From the NCBI GenBank assembly GCA_015680685.1, contig MNCI01000596.1, positions 151,677 to 215,676 on the forward strand: 64,000 bases of DNA. Reading direction: 5' to 3'. The translations under genes and the position numbers were made by a program. Source of the DNA: Gnetum montanum. Taxonomy: Eukaryota; Streptophyta; Gnetopsida; Gnetales; Gnetaceae. Below are positions 24,601 to 30,537 of the stretch, piece after piece; position 1 is the first letter of the stretch; each line of letters opens with the position of its first letter. Below the pieces are notes generated by a model, which ran no database searches, was not told where the DNA came from, and saw only the letters and a program-made list of their open reading frames with translations.

Positions 24601-27600
24601 TGGAGCTCTAATTTCCTGTTTCATCTCATTTTCTTACAGAGAATTGGCTGCATTACAAACCTCTTTGGTGTTTTGCATGTTTTGAAGACGTTTGGACTTA
24701 CTTACCCATCTCTTATGGTAAATTGAGGATGGAACAAGCAATGGAAGCCTGTGGCATCAAGGATGCAACCTTCTAGCTGTAGATGCAAGAGCTTAGAAGG
24801 AGGATTGAAGACAAATGTTTATCATCTTTTATGTTTATTATGTTTTGTGCCTTTGGCAGCCCCAAATCTCATAGATCTTGATGTATCTCATGTTCCTTGC
24901 ATAATTGGAAATGCCTAGTCATAGATTTGAGGTCTTAGAAGATGAATAAAGGACTCTCTGCCCTTGTATGGGCTTCTACTAGTCAAAATTCACAAATTGC
25001 ACTTATTTCTATGTTTTCCTAACTAAGCGTTAGCAGGCTGCGTCCTGACCTCAAAATTGACAAATCACACTTATTTCTATGTTTTTGTGAGTGCTAGCAG
25101 GTTGCATCCTCACTTCAAAATTTACAAATCACACTTATTTCTATGTTTTCTTGATTGAGTGGTAGCAGGCTATGGCCTTGAGTCTTTGTCGTGCTTAGTT
25201 GTATTCTTAGAAACTTGTTTCAGGCACTTGTGCTGACGTTGCACCCAAGTTGCACTCAAAACAGAGGACGTGCCCAACTCACGTCCAGGTCATGGTGTGT
25301 CTCACTTGTGGTAGACTTGCAACAGAAGTCAGTTTACTTTTAAGTTACAATTTTTATCAAACTGTGACTTGTGCTCAGTTGTGGTCTACTCACGACCCAT
25401 TGTTTTTTCATGATAGAGCTCCACTGCAACTTGTGGTCCAATTGCTGTCAAGTTGCAATAATTGTTCAGGAGCATCCAACGTCTGATGCGACTTGTGATT
25501 AGGTTGCGACCAGAGAATTCAGTAAAGAAGGCAAGTATCAAGACCTGCAGTGCCATCGTGCAGTTGGCTTTGTAGGCATCCTCTGGCCCCAGGACATCCT
25601 CTGTTGTGCCCTTGGGCCCTCATGCGGATACTGCACCACTTCAACACATACGTCACTTATTGATTAAGGAATTTTATGAGTAAGGGAATGCGTATCTTTG
25701 AAAGTCAATTTGATGAACAGGTTAAAACTCTTGCATTAATCTAAGTATCATTACTATAATCATTGCCTTTATTGTATCAATTTGAGGGACAAGTATGAAG
25801 CGTGCCATGTTGCGCAATGAATTTAGTGTGTTAGCTCAAGCTCTTTGCACATTCACGTAGGTATCTGCATTCTGTCATTTGATGTAAGCATCTCATTGGC
25901 CCACCTGTCCTATTATGACATAGTTTGTGGTTCTCTTCAATTTGGGTTGGCCCATTTGGGTAGGTAGGTGACTTGACGTTTTTATGGCATTGAAACCTGA
26001 GCGTGTACTTTTACCCTGCCTTGGACTTGAACCCTTGAACCCAATGCTTTTTGATTTAACATTCTAACCATTACAAAGCTTACCTAATCATTATGTATTT
26101 GTTTCAACTTTCAAGGTGTGGCTAATCATTAGTGTGCATAAAAAAAGCAGGGTATTAAATTAGTACTTGCAAATAATAGTCGTTCTTAAATAATGCTCTT
26201 CCTTGCTGCATTTATAAGTATCATCTTACAAAATAATTGTCCAAAAATGTGTCTGTTTCACTGAGGTTTAATTTGCTAAGATTATTTATCTCTATGTCTA
26301 CATTGTCAGATATTTGCTTATGATTTCCCATGTACGTTTATTTCCCTGCAAGTTACGTGTAATCAGATATTATGTTATAACGTTGACTGTAATGAATTTA
26401 TTTATTTTGATTGTACTTTATCTTAGGCAACAAATGTAAATCAGATGCTACTTAATAATATGAAAAGACTTTACGCACTGGGCAGGTGAGTTTGTCAGAT
26501 TCGGGTGATGATACCATGATTGCTTTGAGGAAGATGTATACCATCATGAGTCCATGTTTAGAGACCTACAATCTTTGGCAGGTAACTACTTTGGTGATTA
26601 TAATTGAAAATCCTAGTTAATGCTGCATTTGAATTTCAGGATAAATTGGTATCAGCTTTGCACAATTACTACCATTCATAGTATGATTATAATTGAAAAG
26701 CCTTGTTAATGCGGTATTTGAATTTCAGGATAAAGTGACATCTATTGAATATCAACCCAGTGTGCTTAGGTATTGTATTTGCTGACAATCAAAGATAAAA
26801 AAATCTGGCAAACATTTTGTGTGTGGTTATTTTGTGAATGGGGTTCAGGGTAATTGGCATGCATAAAAACTATGAAGGATTTTTTTATTGCAAAATAATA
26901 TAGCCATGCACAAAACTAAACAGAAACACAATTATATCGAAACATAATAACACTTGTATAAGTCTATAAGCAATCTGGGTTCTGTAATAGACCATTGTCT
27001 ATTATCCTTGGTTAAGTTCTGAAATTCCAAGGAAGTTCTGGTTGTACTCTAGATTCGTATTATTATTTCTGTCAAATTGTATGCAGAGTTTTAAAAGAAG
27101 CACATATCAATCTATTATATAATATACATGTTTGTTATAAAGCATGATCTGATATAGGATTGGGGTTCATGTGTTGATAGAATAATACGTTAAACTCAGT
27201 TTGAAACTAATTAAACTATAATACTGTTTTGCCTAATAAATTCTCTGCATCCTTTTGGTCTAAGAACAGTAATAAATTTAAGTTCGATTTCAACTGAGTT
27301 TTATTAATTTTGTAATTTGAAATGCCGTTAACAAAACTCAATTTAACTTCTTTCATTTCAATTTTACTTTTGAAATGCTAGGATTTCATTTAATTTTAAT
27401 TATTAAAATGAATGTGCAAATTTTAATGCAGCTGGATGGACGACCAATGTCTGGGGATATTGGACGAGGTTCAACAAAAGATGCTGTAGATTTTGCTGCT
27501 CGCATAGCTGCAGATAAAAACCGTCCTCCAGGTAATCATATTTTTGAGAAAAAAGTATGTCCTTCAATTAAATAAAATTTCACATTTGTACCCTCCATAG

Positions 27601-30537
27601 CTTGCAGCTTATTTTTTTCAAGACTTTTCAAATCATACTAGATTCATCATCAGTTGTAATGGATTTCTCAAGGATTGGAGAGAAAATCAATAGCATTACT
27701 TTTGGCAGCGGCTAGTTGAGCTGATGTAGGTAAAGCTTAGTTTTAGACAATAAAAAGTGACTAGTTTTAGGAAAAGTATAATAGCTAGTTTTAAGGGAAA
27801 AAAAAAGATTAATAAAAAAATCAATAACAAACAAAAAAGAAATAACGTAAATAACCTAGCTTAGTTATATATTTATAATATATATCTGTAATTTGGCTGA
27901 AAGAATCTTTTTTGTCTAACGAGGAACATGAGTTGTTCATGTTTCACTGCAAAGTTGAGCTTGAGCATTATTCTGCAATATCATCATACTTTGGCAATGA
28001 TGGCCAAGAATTCTCTTGCTAGATTTTAGTTCCCTATTTTGCAGTAGTTGTTGTGGGTCTGGGTGGCAATGGTGGCTGAGAATTCTTTAGTTGCATTTTA
28101 GTTGCCTTGATTTGCAGTTGGGGATCTGGCTATATCTGAATTATCTCCAAACCTTTCTTTTTCATAACCAACATCTTTCTTGGTGGATTTATCTTTTACA
28201 TTCCAACGTTTAATCTGGTTTGCGGATTCATACCCTTCTCTCCAATGTTTGATGTGTTGGTCAAGTGGAAGCACAAAAATTGCATAAAGAACTTGACAAT
28301 GTAAGCTTTCTTGCGGAACATGTTGCACCAGTATATATTTCTCAACTCCTATTTTTTATTTGCCAAAACATAATTTCTGCACTGATTAATTTTAGTTAAA
28401 ATAGACTACCAATCTACTAGCTAGCACTGAGTTATAAACTTCTATAAAACTTGGGGTGTATCTATGTTTTACTTATTTCAGGTTCCAACACCCCTAAAAT
28501 AGGCTACCAAGCCAAGTGAGTAAAATATCCTTCATCTCAATTAACATTATTAAAATAAATATCCTTTATCTCAATTAACATTATTAAAATAAATTCTAGT
28601 TCTGATAATGTTAAAATGAATTCTGATTTCAAGAGCTTCTCTAATTTTCTGATGTATAACGTTTTCATTTTTAGCTGGCCTTGAAACACCACTAAGAAAA
28701 TTCAAGTTGCAATTCATAGCCTTCAACATTCAACTTGAGGCAAGATTTCATTGTAAAATGTGAGATTGCAGTTGACAGGTTGCATTCTTGCATACTTCAA
28801 CTTTTTGAGGCTAAAAAAATGCCTCAGAAGTTGTTATTGCCTCCAAGTAGAAAAAGTTATGTAATGTATGTATTTGGGCTTGGAATGCCTTGGAATTGCC
28901 AAATTTGGGTTTTCCATGGGTTTTACATTGGTCAAAGTGAAAAATATGCTGAAACCACCTGCAGCCAGCATAGTAATTGTTGGACTTTGATTTTCACAGC
29001 AAGTCCAGTGTAGTTTTCATGAGATCCAATGTATCTTTCCAATGCTAGCGTAGTTTTGGTGAAGGCAGCGTATTTTTCAAGGCCAACATACTTTCTATAG
29101 CACCTAGCATGTTTTTGATGGCCTTTGTGCATCAAACTTACCAAAATTGAAAAAATACGCTGGAATTGATAGTCTGCCACACCTGCAAATTGCAGCAATC
29201 TGTCAGCAATAAGGCAGAAAATTTGCGGCACCAAATTAGATACCAACAGTTTATTTAAACAAAGTTTCAACACATGCAAAAGACTTTTTGGACAAATCTG
29301 CAATTGGCTGAGCATAGAGACTCTTGGAGCATTGCAAGGCACCAAAGAGTCCAACATCACAACAACCATTTTTCAATATCCACCAAGCAGATTCAGCATC
29401 TGAGAAAGAGCTAGGAGCTGTTGGAGCAACACTTTGGACTTCGTGGATTGTGGAGCAGATTGCAGAACGCACTCTGCCAGTTTCACTAGGACTGCAACCA
29501 TCTTCCACACAGCTCTTTGTGCATCTTAGGCATAAAACTTGCACTTCCTTGAACTTTTTGTATCTGCAACTATTTTATTATTTTAATAAAATTTGCAGTT
29601 CATTTGCTTTGTGTAAATTTATTTTCCTTTTTTCTCTCAGTTAAATGTGCATTTTTACATTAGATTCGTTTATAGCATTTTTACAAATTTTAAGTCTCTG
29701 GCTGATTGACAAGATCATCTAGAGTGCTTTGGATAATCTTCTTAGAGGCCTTTGCGATCTGAAGTTAAACTGTTCCACCTAGAATTTTTTGATTTCCAGC
29801 ACCAAATTTTTCAGGCATTACAGTCCTGAGCTATTATTTCTTTTACCTGAAAATCATTTGAGGTGAGATTCTAGTGTATCTGTAATGTTGCAGGATTTCT
29901 TCAACTAGCAGGGGGCACAAATTTCTATACTGCTAGTCTCATGAAAACTATTGGTCTTCTTCACACTACTACAGTCTCAGGTATATGGACTTTCAGTTGC
30001 CTATAAGTATTAGAAACCACAATAAAGTTTTTTTAGAATATCATTGTTTGTGTTACATTAATTACCTTCTGATACATTCAGAACGGTATGAATGCATATA
30101 AATTGATGTTATCTGGGATTTTTTAAAGATAAACAAATAAATAATTACACTTTCTAGCCTACAAGAATTAAAGAGCTTTGCTTTTTGCAGGCGTGGCGTT
30201 TGGTGGTTATGCAAGAAAGGTACATGCATCTGTAATTTTGATTTGCTTGACCACCATTTGCAAAGTTAAAAGCTATCCAACCGCGTCTGCCATTAGCAGA
30301 ACAGCCAAAATCAGCCTTTTTTATGATTTTTTTTTCAAATGTTTTGAATTGGGTGATAATAAATGATTTTAAAAATTTTTACAGATTGTGGGGAGAATAC
30401 TTTACGAATTATCTATGAAGCAAGATTCACCGGATGCATGGATTAAGATTGAAGAGCATCCTGCCTACTTGCTACAAGCATTACAAGCAGCACTCTCTTT
30501 GCTTAGTCCTTACAAATGCTATAGTTTACAACATTAG
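399..30537 (+). CDS. ldpA-like: LdpA-like iron-sulfur protein (plant light-dependent period A homologue), 12 exons
   Basis: Joined exons 399-653, 772-820, 1379-1546, 2289-2425, 2507-2573, 23037-23127, 23258-23327, 26486-26581, 27432-27531, 29894-29980, 30191-30219 and 30385-30537 encode 433 aa plus stop. All 11 introns are GT-AG and every phase matches. Residues 1 to about 60 are Ser/Arg-rich and fit a plastid transit peptide. Residues 164-176 carry CX3CX3CX3CP and residues 210-220 carry CX2CX2CX3CP, two 4Fe-4S cluster sites. The C-terminal half (for example LDGRPMSGDIGRG at 312-324, LQLAGGTN, FGGYARK) is the conserved LdpA C-terminal domain. In Synechococcus LdpA is a redox-sensing iron-sulfur protein that tunes circadian period to light; a plastid role here is inference. 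The start was chosen because GCCATGG is a strong context and an in-frame stop lies at 354. No AATAAA was found after the stop. Intron 5 is 20,463 bp and filled with nested retrotransposons, yet the coding sequence is unbroken, implying selection. Confidence 0.9.
772..820 (+). CDS. ldpA-like: LdpA-like exon 2 (codons 86-101 plus one base)
   Basis: A 49-nt exon between TTGCAG and GTAATT encoding DVVDIRNLSIVYTLAG. It ends with one base of a split Val codon completed in exon 3. Confidence 0.88.
821..1378 (+). other. Intron 2
   Basis: A 558-bp spliced region. It contains an A-rich run near 1192-1210; no other structure was seen. Confidence 0.8.
1379..1546 (+). CDS. ldpA-like: LdpA-like exon 3 (codons 102-157)
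   Basis: Starts after TTTGCAG with TG completing GTG (Val). Encodes the VDCIDCAAD segment and the MISVNDDEDVHFRKA segment typical of LdpA proteins. The donor is GTAGGT at 1547. Confidence 0.9.
1547..2288 (+). other. Intron 3
   Basis: A 742-bp AT-rich intron with no recognisable repeat, RNA gene or transposon. Confidence 0.8.
2289..2425 (+). CDS. ldpA-like: LdpA-like exon 4 (first 4Fe-4S motif)
   Basis: Begins after CAG at 2288. Residues 159-177 read FDPEDCPPNCSRPCEALCP, a CX3CX3CX3CP cluster-binding motif. The donor is GAG/GTACTT. Confidence 0.9.
2507..2573 (+). CDS. ldpA-like: LdpA-like exon 5 (second 4Fe-4S motif)
   Basis: Encodes GVIIDRCYGCGRCIPVCPYD; CX2CX2CX3CP is the classic ferredoxin 4Fe-4S motif. 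The A/GTATGT donor opens the 20.5-kb intron 5. Confidence 0.92.
3104..3157 (+). repeat. 54-bp direct repeat flanking the Copia element, left copy
   Basis: Begins TGGATTCACAATGTCACTGA and ends one base before the Copia LTR. The partner is at 22752-22805. By eye 48 of 54 positions match. Far longer than the 5-bp target duplication normal for Copia integrase. Confidence 0.8.
3159..3604 (+). repeat. Copia 5' LTR
   Basis: Runs TGTGATAGTGAAG to GCAACA. It contains an AG-rich GAGGGAGAGAGAG stretch and a TATTTATAGAAG TATA-like element near 3397. It aligns with 22295-22736 over its full length with visible divergence. Confidence 0.88.
3607..3618 (+). other. Copia primer-binding site (tRNA-Met type)
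   Basis: TAGTATCAGAGC, two bases after the 5' LTR, differs by one base from TGGTATCAGAGC, the usual initiator-tRNA-Met complement in plant Copia. Confidence 0.8.
3654..4162 (+). repeat. Gypsy derivative 5' LTR
   Basis: Similarity to 8189-8697 starts at CAAGTTGAGTTGAGG and ends at GCTCCA. The exact TG...CA ends are uncertain. A degenerate PBS (ATTGCATTGGAGCTTAG at about 4167) may follow. Confidence 0.7.
4235..5263 (+). pseudogene. Gypsy derivative gag-like region
   Basis: A start codon at 4235 (MAPKKKQVQ...) opens a gag-like region broken by several stops. The longest clean piece is 4482-4751. A frame containing STWWENESQGYE resembles the WW-containing part of plant gag proteins. A Lys/Asp-rich stretch at about 5060-5240 precedes the zinc knuckle. 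Confidence 0.6.
5264..5305 (+). pseudogene. CCHC zinc knuckle of gag
   Basis: Reads CFKCGEWGHKQWEY: the CX2CX4HX4C nucleic-acid-binding knuckle with the last Cys changed to Tyr (TGT/TGC to TAT). Confidence 0.75.
5507..5794 (+). pseudogene. Retropepsin-like protease domain of the Gypsy derivative
   Basis: Contains GEWIDVLIDGRAQENVIF, then RLGL, KVHWLS and VFLSRPWNFD, the order seen in plant Gypsy proteases. The catalytic D[ST]GA-type motif reads DGRA, so activity is doubtful. Confidence 0.75.
5990..7180 (+). pseudogene. Unidentified acidic Cys/His/Asp-rich region replacing pol
   Basis: Sits where RT, RNase H and the integrase core would be. Open pieces in shifting frames (6443-6760, 6678-7076, 6905-7177) are strongly acidic, with clusters such as EDEHHHDHCGDCD, IIIDVDVDIDSDQIDC and CLGCETDGQHECNLFCDFD. 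No homologue is recognised. It may be a captured host fragment or an element-specific protein. The end of the last frame (VQEMRDLMHK) already resembles the helix before the integrase C-terminal module. Confidence 0.5.
7190..7440 (+). pseudogene. Integrase C-terminal (GPY/F-type) module
   Basis: One frame reads SDLVWVHLKKKWLRGVNFSK then IRPFKIKPKINDNAFEIDLP and FNVSNP, the Gypsy integrase C-terminal segment. The integrase catalytic core upstream is absent. Confidence 0.8.
7500..7665 (+). pseudogene. Chromodomain-like tail
   Basis: HEYLIHWED, then a stop, then FMDDVEWVLE follows the chromodomain pattern (YLVKWKG...ATWE) found at the C-terminus of chromovirus integrases. One in-frame TAG at 7606. 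Confidence 0.65.
7794..8048. repeat. Periodic array of the palindromic word AGAYRTCT
   Basis: Twelve words at 7794, 7827, 7847, 7867, 7881, 7901, 7915, 7949, 7969, 7989, 8009 and 8041. Seven are AGATGTCT, two AGACATCT, one AGACGTCT; two are degenerate (AGACTTCT, AAACATCT). Spacings are 20, 14 or their sum 34, with 32-33 at the two ends. The array lies between the chromodomain and the 3' LTR. The mix of forms is what CpG deamination of one palindrome, AGACGTCT, would leave. Confidence 0.85.
8189..8697 (+). repeat. Gypsy derivative 3' LTR
   Basis: Aligns with 3654-4162. No clear polypurine tract is seen just upstream, so the true left border may lie somewhat further left. Confidence 0.7.
8698..9300 (+). 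pseudogene. Copia gag remnant
   Basis: Frames reading EEAAKNPQKMSQEE, stop, DKLDQKALSLI then LYRVVDESTTEGLW and SCFSQLKSLK match the UBN2-type gag of plant Copia. The stop at 8757 stands where family members usually have Trp (TGG to TAG). Confidence 0.8.
9307..9348 (+). pseudogene. Copia gag CCHC zinc knuckle
   Basis: CWYCLKRCHLRRSC keeps CX2CX4HX4C intact although the surrounding gag is broken. Confidence 0.8.
9460..9720 (+). pseudogene. Copia protease remnant
   Basis: EWIMDFGASFHVCPYKEYF corresponds to the Copia protease active site D-S/T-G-A-S, with F in place of S/T, which should inactivate it. A later frame reads LDDGKHLTLQNVSCVLNL. Confidence 0.78.
9890..10453 (+). pseudogene. Copia integrase remnant, left part
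   Basis: Includes RVSFKRNESHRKNGCLEFIH, FDVVGLINP, FIDDYFGKCWLY and, at the break, SGLPKYFWHEAVKMAM. The next codons of the domain resume at 20148 on the far side of the Athila-like insertion. Confidence 0.82.
10454..11278 (+). repeat. Athila-like derivative 5' LTR
   Basis: Starts TGATGAACAATAAAAG and ends CCCCTCATCA. It is colinear with 19283-20147. The 3' end GATCTGTATGGTTGGGCAT is close to the end of the LTR of the element at 49-62 kb. Confidence 0.88.
11279..11297 (+). other. Primer-binding site of the Athila-like derivative
   Basis: TTGGCGCTATTATTGGGGA directly follows the LTR and matches the common plant Gypsy (Athila/Tat) PBS pattern TTGGCGCCGTTGCCGGGGA at most positions. Confidence 0.75.
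12399..14960. repeat. Dispersed ~2.5-kb non-coding repeat, copy 1
   Basis: Colinear with 31417-33665 in the same orientation, from AATTTACCAATAATAGA to near AAGTTGGGTTG. Contains imperfect (GTT)n tracts at about 13195-13345 and an AT microsatellite at about 14520. No coding domain. Since the related element at 49-62 kb has only a few hundred bases between PBS and gag, this looks like a separate insertion or very long LTR. The left border is uncertain; 11300-12398 holds nothing recognised. Confidence 0.7.
15060..15940 (+). pseudogene. Athila-like derivative gag remnant
   Basis: A frame rich in Arg, Asp and His (for example RDQDGDSIRDQW and REHSRDHHNWAARNRDYEHD) is followed by NITKFEGGYNFNFQHHLQVF. 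It is broken by several stops. A similarly Asp/His/Lys-rich stretch occupies the start of gag in the minus-strand element. Confidence 0.55.
16050..16400 (+). pseudogene. Athila-like derivative protease remnant
   Basis: EMYKAWNLSPLKKCNIKLE and GWSYPIDFLMVTVKNE closely match EMYKAWNLPPLKKSNIHLE and SYPANFLVIRVKN of the minus-strand element at 58.4 kb. The catalytic D[LF]G[AT]S part is not readable here. Confidence 0.75.
16400..17190 (+). pseudogene. Protease-RT linker joined to a T-rich 3' region (internal deletion)
   Basis: A Lys/Glu-rich frame (16451-16693) runs into T-rich DNA at 16950-17110 that corresponds to the T-rich block following the integrase in the minus-strand element. The intervening RT, RNase H and integrase are absent. 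Confidence 0.6.
17193..17258 (+). repeat. 33-bp tandem duplication
   Basis: Two adjacent 33-nt units beginning AGGCTTTTGT and ending GAGATGTTGGTA, differing at one position. Confidence 0.9.
17259..19282 (+). other. 3' non-coding part of the Athila-like derivative
   Basis: No coding domain is recognised. A stretch near 17400 (GGGTGTGACATCTAGGGGAT) resembles GGGTGTGACTTCAAGGGGAT near 54480 on the minus strand of the other element. A polypurine tract AGTAGAGGGGG at 19270-19280 precedes the 3' LTR. Confidence 0.6.
19283..20147 (+). repeat. Athila-like derivative 3' LTR
   Basis: Starts TGATGAACAATAAAAATG and ends TTGCTCATCA. It matches 10454-11278 with small indels. Confidence 0.88.
20148..20460 (+). 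pseudogene. Copia integrase remnant, right part
   Basis: Resumes at LINRSPSGP, then frames reading VAFAYAYIPKQNRSKLEDTT and WDPITETIFRSTDVYFNE, the C-terminal end of Copia integrase before RT. Confidence 0.8.
20750..21370 (+). pseudogene. Copia reverse transcriptase remnant (RVT_2)
   Basis: LPPGKKALTNKWLFKIKLEA, ERYEARLVVKGCTQ and KQASRQRYKKFD match RVT_2 of Ty1/Copia. The catalytic YIDD is still encoded at 21268-21279 but frameshifts lie on both sides. Confidence 0.88.
21640..22250 (+). pseudogene. Copia RNase H remnant
   Basis: VNPDV-like start (RPDVAYAPRYMSN), HLNAVKWILCYLKGTKSH, SRSGYIFTFRGAAISW, VVALSSTESEY and KTKHIDVRYH (with changes) give the expected order of the Copia RNase H. Confidence 0.85.
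22281..22290 (+). other. Copia polypurine tract
   Basis: AAGTGGGAGA, four bases before the 3' LTR, the usual plus-strand primer of plant Copia. Confidence 0.8.
22295..22736 (+). repeat. Copia 3' LTR
   Basis: TGTGATAGTGAAG to GCAACA; partner of 3159-3604. Confidence 0.88.
22752..22805 (+). repeat. 54-bp direct repeat flanking the Copia element, right copy
   Basis: Begins TGGATTCGCAATGTCACTGA. Between the LTR end (22736) and this copy sit 15 nt (AGGATTCCCAATGTT) that themselves resemble the first 15 nt of the repeat. Confidence 0.8.
23037..23127 (+). CDS. ldpA-like: LdpA-like exon 6 (codons 226-255)
   Basis: The acceptor TTGCCAG is preceded by a pyrimidine-rich tract. The exon encodes ANSYVRNNVSVTELLLRED and then VHAIEIHTNA. 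The first two bases complete a Ser codon begun 20.5 kb upstream. The donor is GTATGC. Confidence 0.87.
23258..23327 (+). CDS. ldpA-like: LdpA-like exon 7 (codons 256-279)
   Basis: Encodes WHLDSFRELWTRISEAVQR then LKLVA. The acceptor GTTAG/GCA has a weak pyrimidine tract. It was chosen because AGs further upstream lead into in-frame TAG/TAA stops, while this one gives the expected family spacing between IHT and FxELW. The donor GTAAGT is optimal. Confidence 0.8.
24983..25178 (+). repeat. Three tandem ~64-68-bp repeats
   Basis: Copies start at 24983, 25051 and 25115, each with TCAAAATT, CACTTATTTCTATGTTTT and GCAGGCTG/GCAGGTTG in the same order. Divergence between copies is moderate. Confidence 0.85.
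25226..25497 (+). repeat. Degenerate ~62-bp array with a conserved ACTTGTG word
   Basis: ACTTGTG occurs at 25226, 25304, 25367, 25429 and 25491; the last four are 63, 62 and 62 nt apart. Flanks share GTGGTC and GTTGCGAC-like words. Sequence between the words is strongly diverged. Confidence 0.6.
26486..26581 (+). CDS. ldpA-like: LdpA-like exon 8 (codons 280-311)
   Basis: A 96-nt in-phase exon between GGGCAG and GTAACT encoding VSLSDSGDDTMIALRKMYT and ending ETYNLWQ, which continues directly into LDGRP of the next exon. Confidence 0.88.
26582..27431 (+). other. Intron 8 with a 51-bp direct repeat
   Basis: Copies at 26595-26645 and 26684-26734, 89 nt apart, match at 47 of 51 positions by eye. 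Each contains TTGAATTTCAGGATAAA, which looks like a splice acceptor. The rest of the intron is featureless. Confidence 0.8.
27432..27531 (+). CDS. ldpA-like: LdpA-like exon 9 (codons 312-344)
   Basis: Encodes LDGRPMSGDIGRGSTKDAVD then FAARIAADKNRPP, the best conserved LdpA C-terminal block. It ends with G of a Gly codon split by the GTAATC donor. Confidence 0.92.
28527..28594 (+). repeat. 34-bp tandem duplication
   Basis: Two adjacent units starting ATCCTTCATC / ATCCTTTATC and ending AAAATAAAT, with one difference. Confidence 0.9.
28942..29162. repeat. ~20-nt periodic word array (CAGCGTATTTTTC family)
   Basis: Words AGCATA 28967, AGTGTA 29007, AATGTA 29028, AGCGTA 29047 and 29067, AACATA 29085 and AGCATG 29106, most followed by a T-run, lie about 20 nt (or 40) apart. 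Reverse-complement forms (AAATATGCTG about 28943, AAATACGCTGG about 29152) bound the array on both sides. The variants are largely CG to TG or CA changes. Confidence 0.65.
29894..29980 (+). CDS. ldpA-like: LdpA-like exon 10 (codons 345-373)
   Basis: Encodes GFLQLAGGTNFYTASLMKTI and GLLHTTTVS. The LAGGTN motif is diagnostic. The acceptor is TTGCAG and the donor G/GTATAT. Confidence 0.9.
30191..30219 (+). CDS. ldpA-like: LdpA-like exon 11 (29-nt microexon)
   Basis: A very short exon encoding GVAFGGYARK (first Gly split), between TTTTTGCAG and GTACAT. The FGGYARK motif and phase support it despite its size. Confidence 0.88.
30385..30537 (+). CDS. ldpA-like: LdpA-like exon 12 (last coding exon)
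   Basis: After TTTTTACAG it encodes IVGRILYELSMKQDSPDAWI then KIEEHPAYLLQALQAAL and ends SPYKCYSLQH before TAG at 30535-30537. The length and position of this end match the LdpA family. Confidence 0.9.
   Translation: MVGRILYELSMKQDSPDAWIKIEEHPAYLLQALQAALSLLSPYKCYSLQH

Larger units (their letters stand above)
23328..26485 (+). other. Intron 7 (3.2 kb) with an unclassified LTR-like segment
   Basis: Includes a promoter-like block: TATAAATA at 24143-24150 followed by CT-rich, leader-like sequence to about 24500, and a CTATATAAGG at about 23810. This is how plant LTR promoters look, but no LTR partner or coding domain was found here. Tandem repeats at 24983-25178 and a word array at 25226-25497 follow. 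Confidence 0.45.
27532..29893 (+). other. Intron 9 (2.4 kb)
   Basis: Contains a 34-bp tandem duplication (28527-28594) and a periodic word array (28967-29162). The open frames inside it (for example 29251-29544 minus, 29324-29644 plus) show no family resemblance and are treated as chance. Confidence 0.75.

Noticed and set aside
24983-25178. CRISPR array
   Set aside because: Three diverged tandem units with no unique spacers, in a plant intron; ordinary tandem duplication.
29251-29644. Overlapping ORFs on both strands in intron 9
   Set aside because: About 100 codons each, opposite strands, no motif, inside a spliced intron; chance frames.
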